Source: Ruminococcaceae bacterium UBA6392
Lineage (GTDB): Bacteria > Bacillota > Clostridia > Oscillospirales > Acutalibacteraceae
Length of the DNA: 6,674 bases
Reading direction: 5' to 3'
Assembly: GCA_002438685.1 (NCBI GenBank)
Contig: DJQG01000149.1
Span: 1-6,674, forward strand
In this document: piece by piece, positions 4,660 through 6,674 of the stretch
Position numbering within the stretch: position 1 is the stretch's first letter
Layout: the number at the start of each line of letters is the position of its first letter
Notes under the pieces: generated by a model
Database searches by the model: none
What the model was told of the DNA's origin: nothing
What the model saw: the letters and a program-made list of their open reading frames with translations, nothing else
Made by a program: the position numbers and the translations under genes

Positions 4660-6674
4660 ATGAAGCTCGATACTGATATAAAATACTTAAAGGGCGTTGG
4701 CGAGAGGCGCGCCGCGATGCTGTCGCGGCTTGGCGTCTCTGATGTCGACGCCCTTGTGCGTCTCTATCCGCGAGTCTACGAGGACTGGAGCCGGATAAAA
4801 AGCATAAATGAGGCGCAGATAGGCGAGATATGCTGCATAAAAGGCATTGTAGGTTCGCCCGTGCGCAAGAATCTTATCCGTAAAGACCTAACGCTTTACA
4901 AGACGGAAATCACCGACGGCAGCGGAATAATGGGCATCACCATTTTCAACAGCCGTTTTGCGGCAGAAAAGCTCACCGAGGGCGACGAATTTCTGTTCTT
5001 CGGTCGAGTCGGCGGAAATCTTTACCGCAAGGAGATGAACTCGCCGGAAATAGAACCCGCCGAGGGCGCGGACAGGATAAGACCGATTTATCCTCAGACG
5101 CACGGACTCAACTCAAAGATGATAGAAAAGCTTGTCCGCACGGCGCTGACAGAGTGCCGGGACGAGCTTGTTGACCCGATCCCGCTCTGGCTGCGCGAAA
5201 AATATTGCCTGATGAATCTTCCGGACTCGCTTTGGAATATTCATTTTCCGAAGAGTCCGGATCATCTTGAAGAGGCGCGGCGCAGGCTGATATTCGAAGA
5301 GCTGTTAATATTGCAGCTCGGGCTTGAAAAAATGCGCTCGCAGACTCAGAAAAACGCAGGCGCGATAATAGAGCGCGATTTCAGCGAAGAATATTTTTCG
5401 CATCTCCCCTTCTCACCGACCGGCGCACAGCGCAGAGCGGTAAAAGAGGCCATGCGGGACATGATGAGCGGCAGGCAGATGAACCGCCTGCTCCAGGGAG
5501 ATGTCGGCTCGGGCAAGACTGCGGTTGCCGCCGCGCTCGTCTATTCGACGGCAAAAAATTCGATGCAGTCGGCTCTCATGGCACCCACGGAGGTGCTCGC
5601 CGAACAGCACTATAAAACTTTTCTGAAGCTCTTTGAGGGCTGCGGAATAAATGTCGAACTGCTCACAGGTTCGGACACCGCCGCGCAGAAAAGGCGAAAA
5701 AAAGAAGCCCTCAAAGCGGGCGAAATCGACCTGCTCATCGGCACTCACGCAATAATCCAGTCGGATGTCGAGTTCAAGTCCCTCGCGCTCGTCATAACCG
5801 ACGAGCAGCACCGTTTCGGCGTCGAACAGAGAAACGCACTCGGCGAAAAGGGCGAGAATCCGCATCTCTACGTCATGTCGGCAACGCCCATTCCGCGTAC
5901 ACTGGCACTGATAATCTACGGCGAGCTGGACATATCAATTCTCGATGAGCTGCCGCCAGGCAGGCAGAGAATTGAGACTTATGCCGTCACTTCGGAGCTG
6001 CGGCAAAGGGCATATAACTATGTCAAAAAGCACCTCGACGCGGGGCGACAGGGGTATATAATCTGTCCGCTCGTTGACGAGGGTGAGAGCGACACGGAAC
6101 TCGCCTCCGCCGTGAAATACGCCGATGAACTGCAGCGCGGCGATTTTCGCGGTTACACGGTTGGGTTGATGCACGGCAAGATGAAGAGCGCGGACAAGAA
6201 AAAAGTTATGGAGTCGTTTTCCAAGGGCGAAACGCAGCTGCTTGTCTCGACGACGGTCATCGAGGTCGGCGTAGACGTGCCGAACGCCGTGATAATGGTT
6301 ATAGAAAACGCCGAGCGGTTCGGGCTCTCTCAGCTCCACCAGCTCAGAGGACGAATCGGGCGCGGGCAGTATAAATCCACCTGCATTCTCATCACGGACG
6401 CCAAAAATGACACGGCGCAGCGGCGTATGAAGGTCATGGAGACGACAACCGACGGCTTCAAAATCGCGGACGAAGATCTCAAGCTGCGCGGTCCGGGCGA
6501 ATTTTTCGGCTCGCGCCAGCATGGACTGCCCGAGATGAAGATAGCCGATATGCTCGAGGACAGGAGCACGCTCGAAGAGACGCAGCGAGCGGCAAAGGAA
6601 ATTATAGCGCACGACCCGGAGCTTTCATCGCCCGAAAGCGCGGCTCTGAAAAACGAGATTCAGCGGCTTTTCGA
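4660..6674 (+). CDS. recG: ATP-dependent DNA helicase RecG (3' end cut by window edge)
   Basis: The frame stays open from ATG 4660 to the window edge, giving 671 residues. RecG proteins are usually about 680-700, so only the last few residues are missing. RecG is a double-strand DNA translocase that reverses stalled forks and processes branched recombination intermediates. The N-terminal wedge/OB region (about 1-150) contains YLKGVGERRAAMLSRLGV (9-26) and LYPRVYEDWS (35-44). The helicase core has Walker A GDVGSGKT (280-287), APTEVLAEQH (308-317), DEQHRFG (381-387), SATPIPRT (407-414), LMHGKM (503-508), STTVIEVGVDVPNA (530-543) and QLRGRIGRG (561-569). The C-terminal translocation (TRG) region, TTDGFKIADEDLKLRGPGEF (596-615) followed by SRQHG, is complete. 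The ATG follows the fakA stop after one base, and no Shine-Dalgarno sequence is visible in the preceding 20 bases. Translation therefore probably depends on coupling to fakA. Confidence 0.97.
   Translation, partial: MKLDTDIKYLKGVGERRAAMLSRLGVSDVDALVRLYPRVYEDWSRIKSINEAQIGEICCIKGIVGSPVRKNLIRKDLTLYKTEITDGSGIMGITIFNSRFAAEKLTEGDEFLFFGRVGGNLYRKEMNSPEIEPAEGADRIRPIYPQTHGLNSKMIEKLVRTALTECRDELVDPIPLWLREKYCLMNLPDSLWNIHFPKSPDHLEEARRRLIFEELLILQLGLEKMRSQTQKNAGAIIERDFSEEYFSHLPFSPTGAQRRAVKEAMRDMMSGRQMNRLLQGDVGSGKTAVAAALVYSTAKNSMQSALMAPTEVLAEQHYKTFLKLFEGCGINVELLTGSDTAAQKRRKKEALKAGEIDLLIGTHAIIQSDVEFKSLALVITDEQHRFGVEQRNALGEKGENPHLYVMSATPIPRTLALIIYGELDISILDELPPGRQRIETYAVTSELRQRAYNYVKKHLDAGRQGYIICPLVDEGESDTELASAVKYADELQRGDFRGYTVGLMHGKMKSADKKKVMESFSKGETQLLVSTTVIEVGVDVPNAVIMVIENAERFGLSQLHQLRGRIGRGQYKSTCILITDAKNDTAQRRMKVMETTTDGFKIADEDLKLRGPGEFFGSRQHGLPEMKIADMLEDRSTLEETQRAAKEIIAHDPELSSPESAALKNEIQRLF

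Noticed and set aside
5413..6612. Open frames on the - strand opposite recG (150 and 225 codons)
   Set aside because: RecG motifs I to VI and the TRG region are read without interruption on the + strand here, so these are shadow frames.
1..6674. Search for mobile elements, CRISPR arrays, defence genes, tRNA or rRNA, and an undescribed multi-gene system
   Set aside because: I saw no transposase, integrase or phage proteins, no regularly spaced repeats and no tRNA-like cloverleaf. The genes fill the window with gaps under 70 bases, and all five complete genes and the partial recG belong to known families.

Overview
The window looks like chromosomal housekeeping DNA from a fairly GC-rich member of the Firmicutes (Bacillota), most likely a clostridial gut-type lineage of the Oscillospiraceae/Ruminococcaceae kind. 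The evidence is the set of purine-rich AGGAGG-like ribosome binding sites, a TTG start, a TTGATT-17-TATAAT promoter, frequent ATA isoleucine codons despite GC-rich genes, and the Asp23/Gls24 - FakA - RecG gene order familiar from Firmicutes. The exact genus cannot be read from the sequence. All genes are on the + strand, and coding density is very high.

Region 1 (1-1679) holds a small ACT-domain protein followed 26 bases later by a DUF711/UPF0210 'PFL family' protein. This is a widely conserved two-gene pair whose biochemical function is unknown to me, so it is the least understood part of the window. Region 2 (1680-2544) holds an rmlD-type dTDP-4-dehydrorhamnose reductase gene. It is close behind the pair, has its own ribosome binding site, and has no other rhamnose-pathway gene nearby.

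Region 3 (2531-2610) is the only clear regulatory stretch. It is an AT-rich island with a good sigma-A-type promoter, an imperfect 12-bp direct repeat, and an 8-bp inverted repeat lying over the predicted transcription start. Region 4 (2611-6674) is a second operon. It encodes a short Asp23/Gls24 (YloU-like) protein starting at TTG, a full-length FakA-type fatty acid kinase (DAK2 domain), and RecG, which runs off the right edge. FakA phosphorylates FakB-bound exogenous fatty acids for phospholipid synthesis. RecG remodels stalled replication forks and recombination intermediates. The grouping is a conserved neighbourhood and does not form an obvious single pathway.

I found no tRNA, rRNA, CRISPR array, insertion sequence, phage gene or defence system, and no clear frameshift. 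Nothing here amounts to a new system. The points worth a second look are the uncharacterised ACT/DUF711 pair, the promoter-region repeats before asp23, a possible hairpin at the fakA ribosome binding site, and the absence of any visible ribosome binding site for recG.
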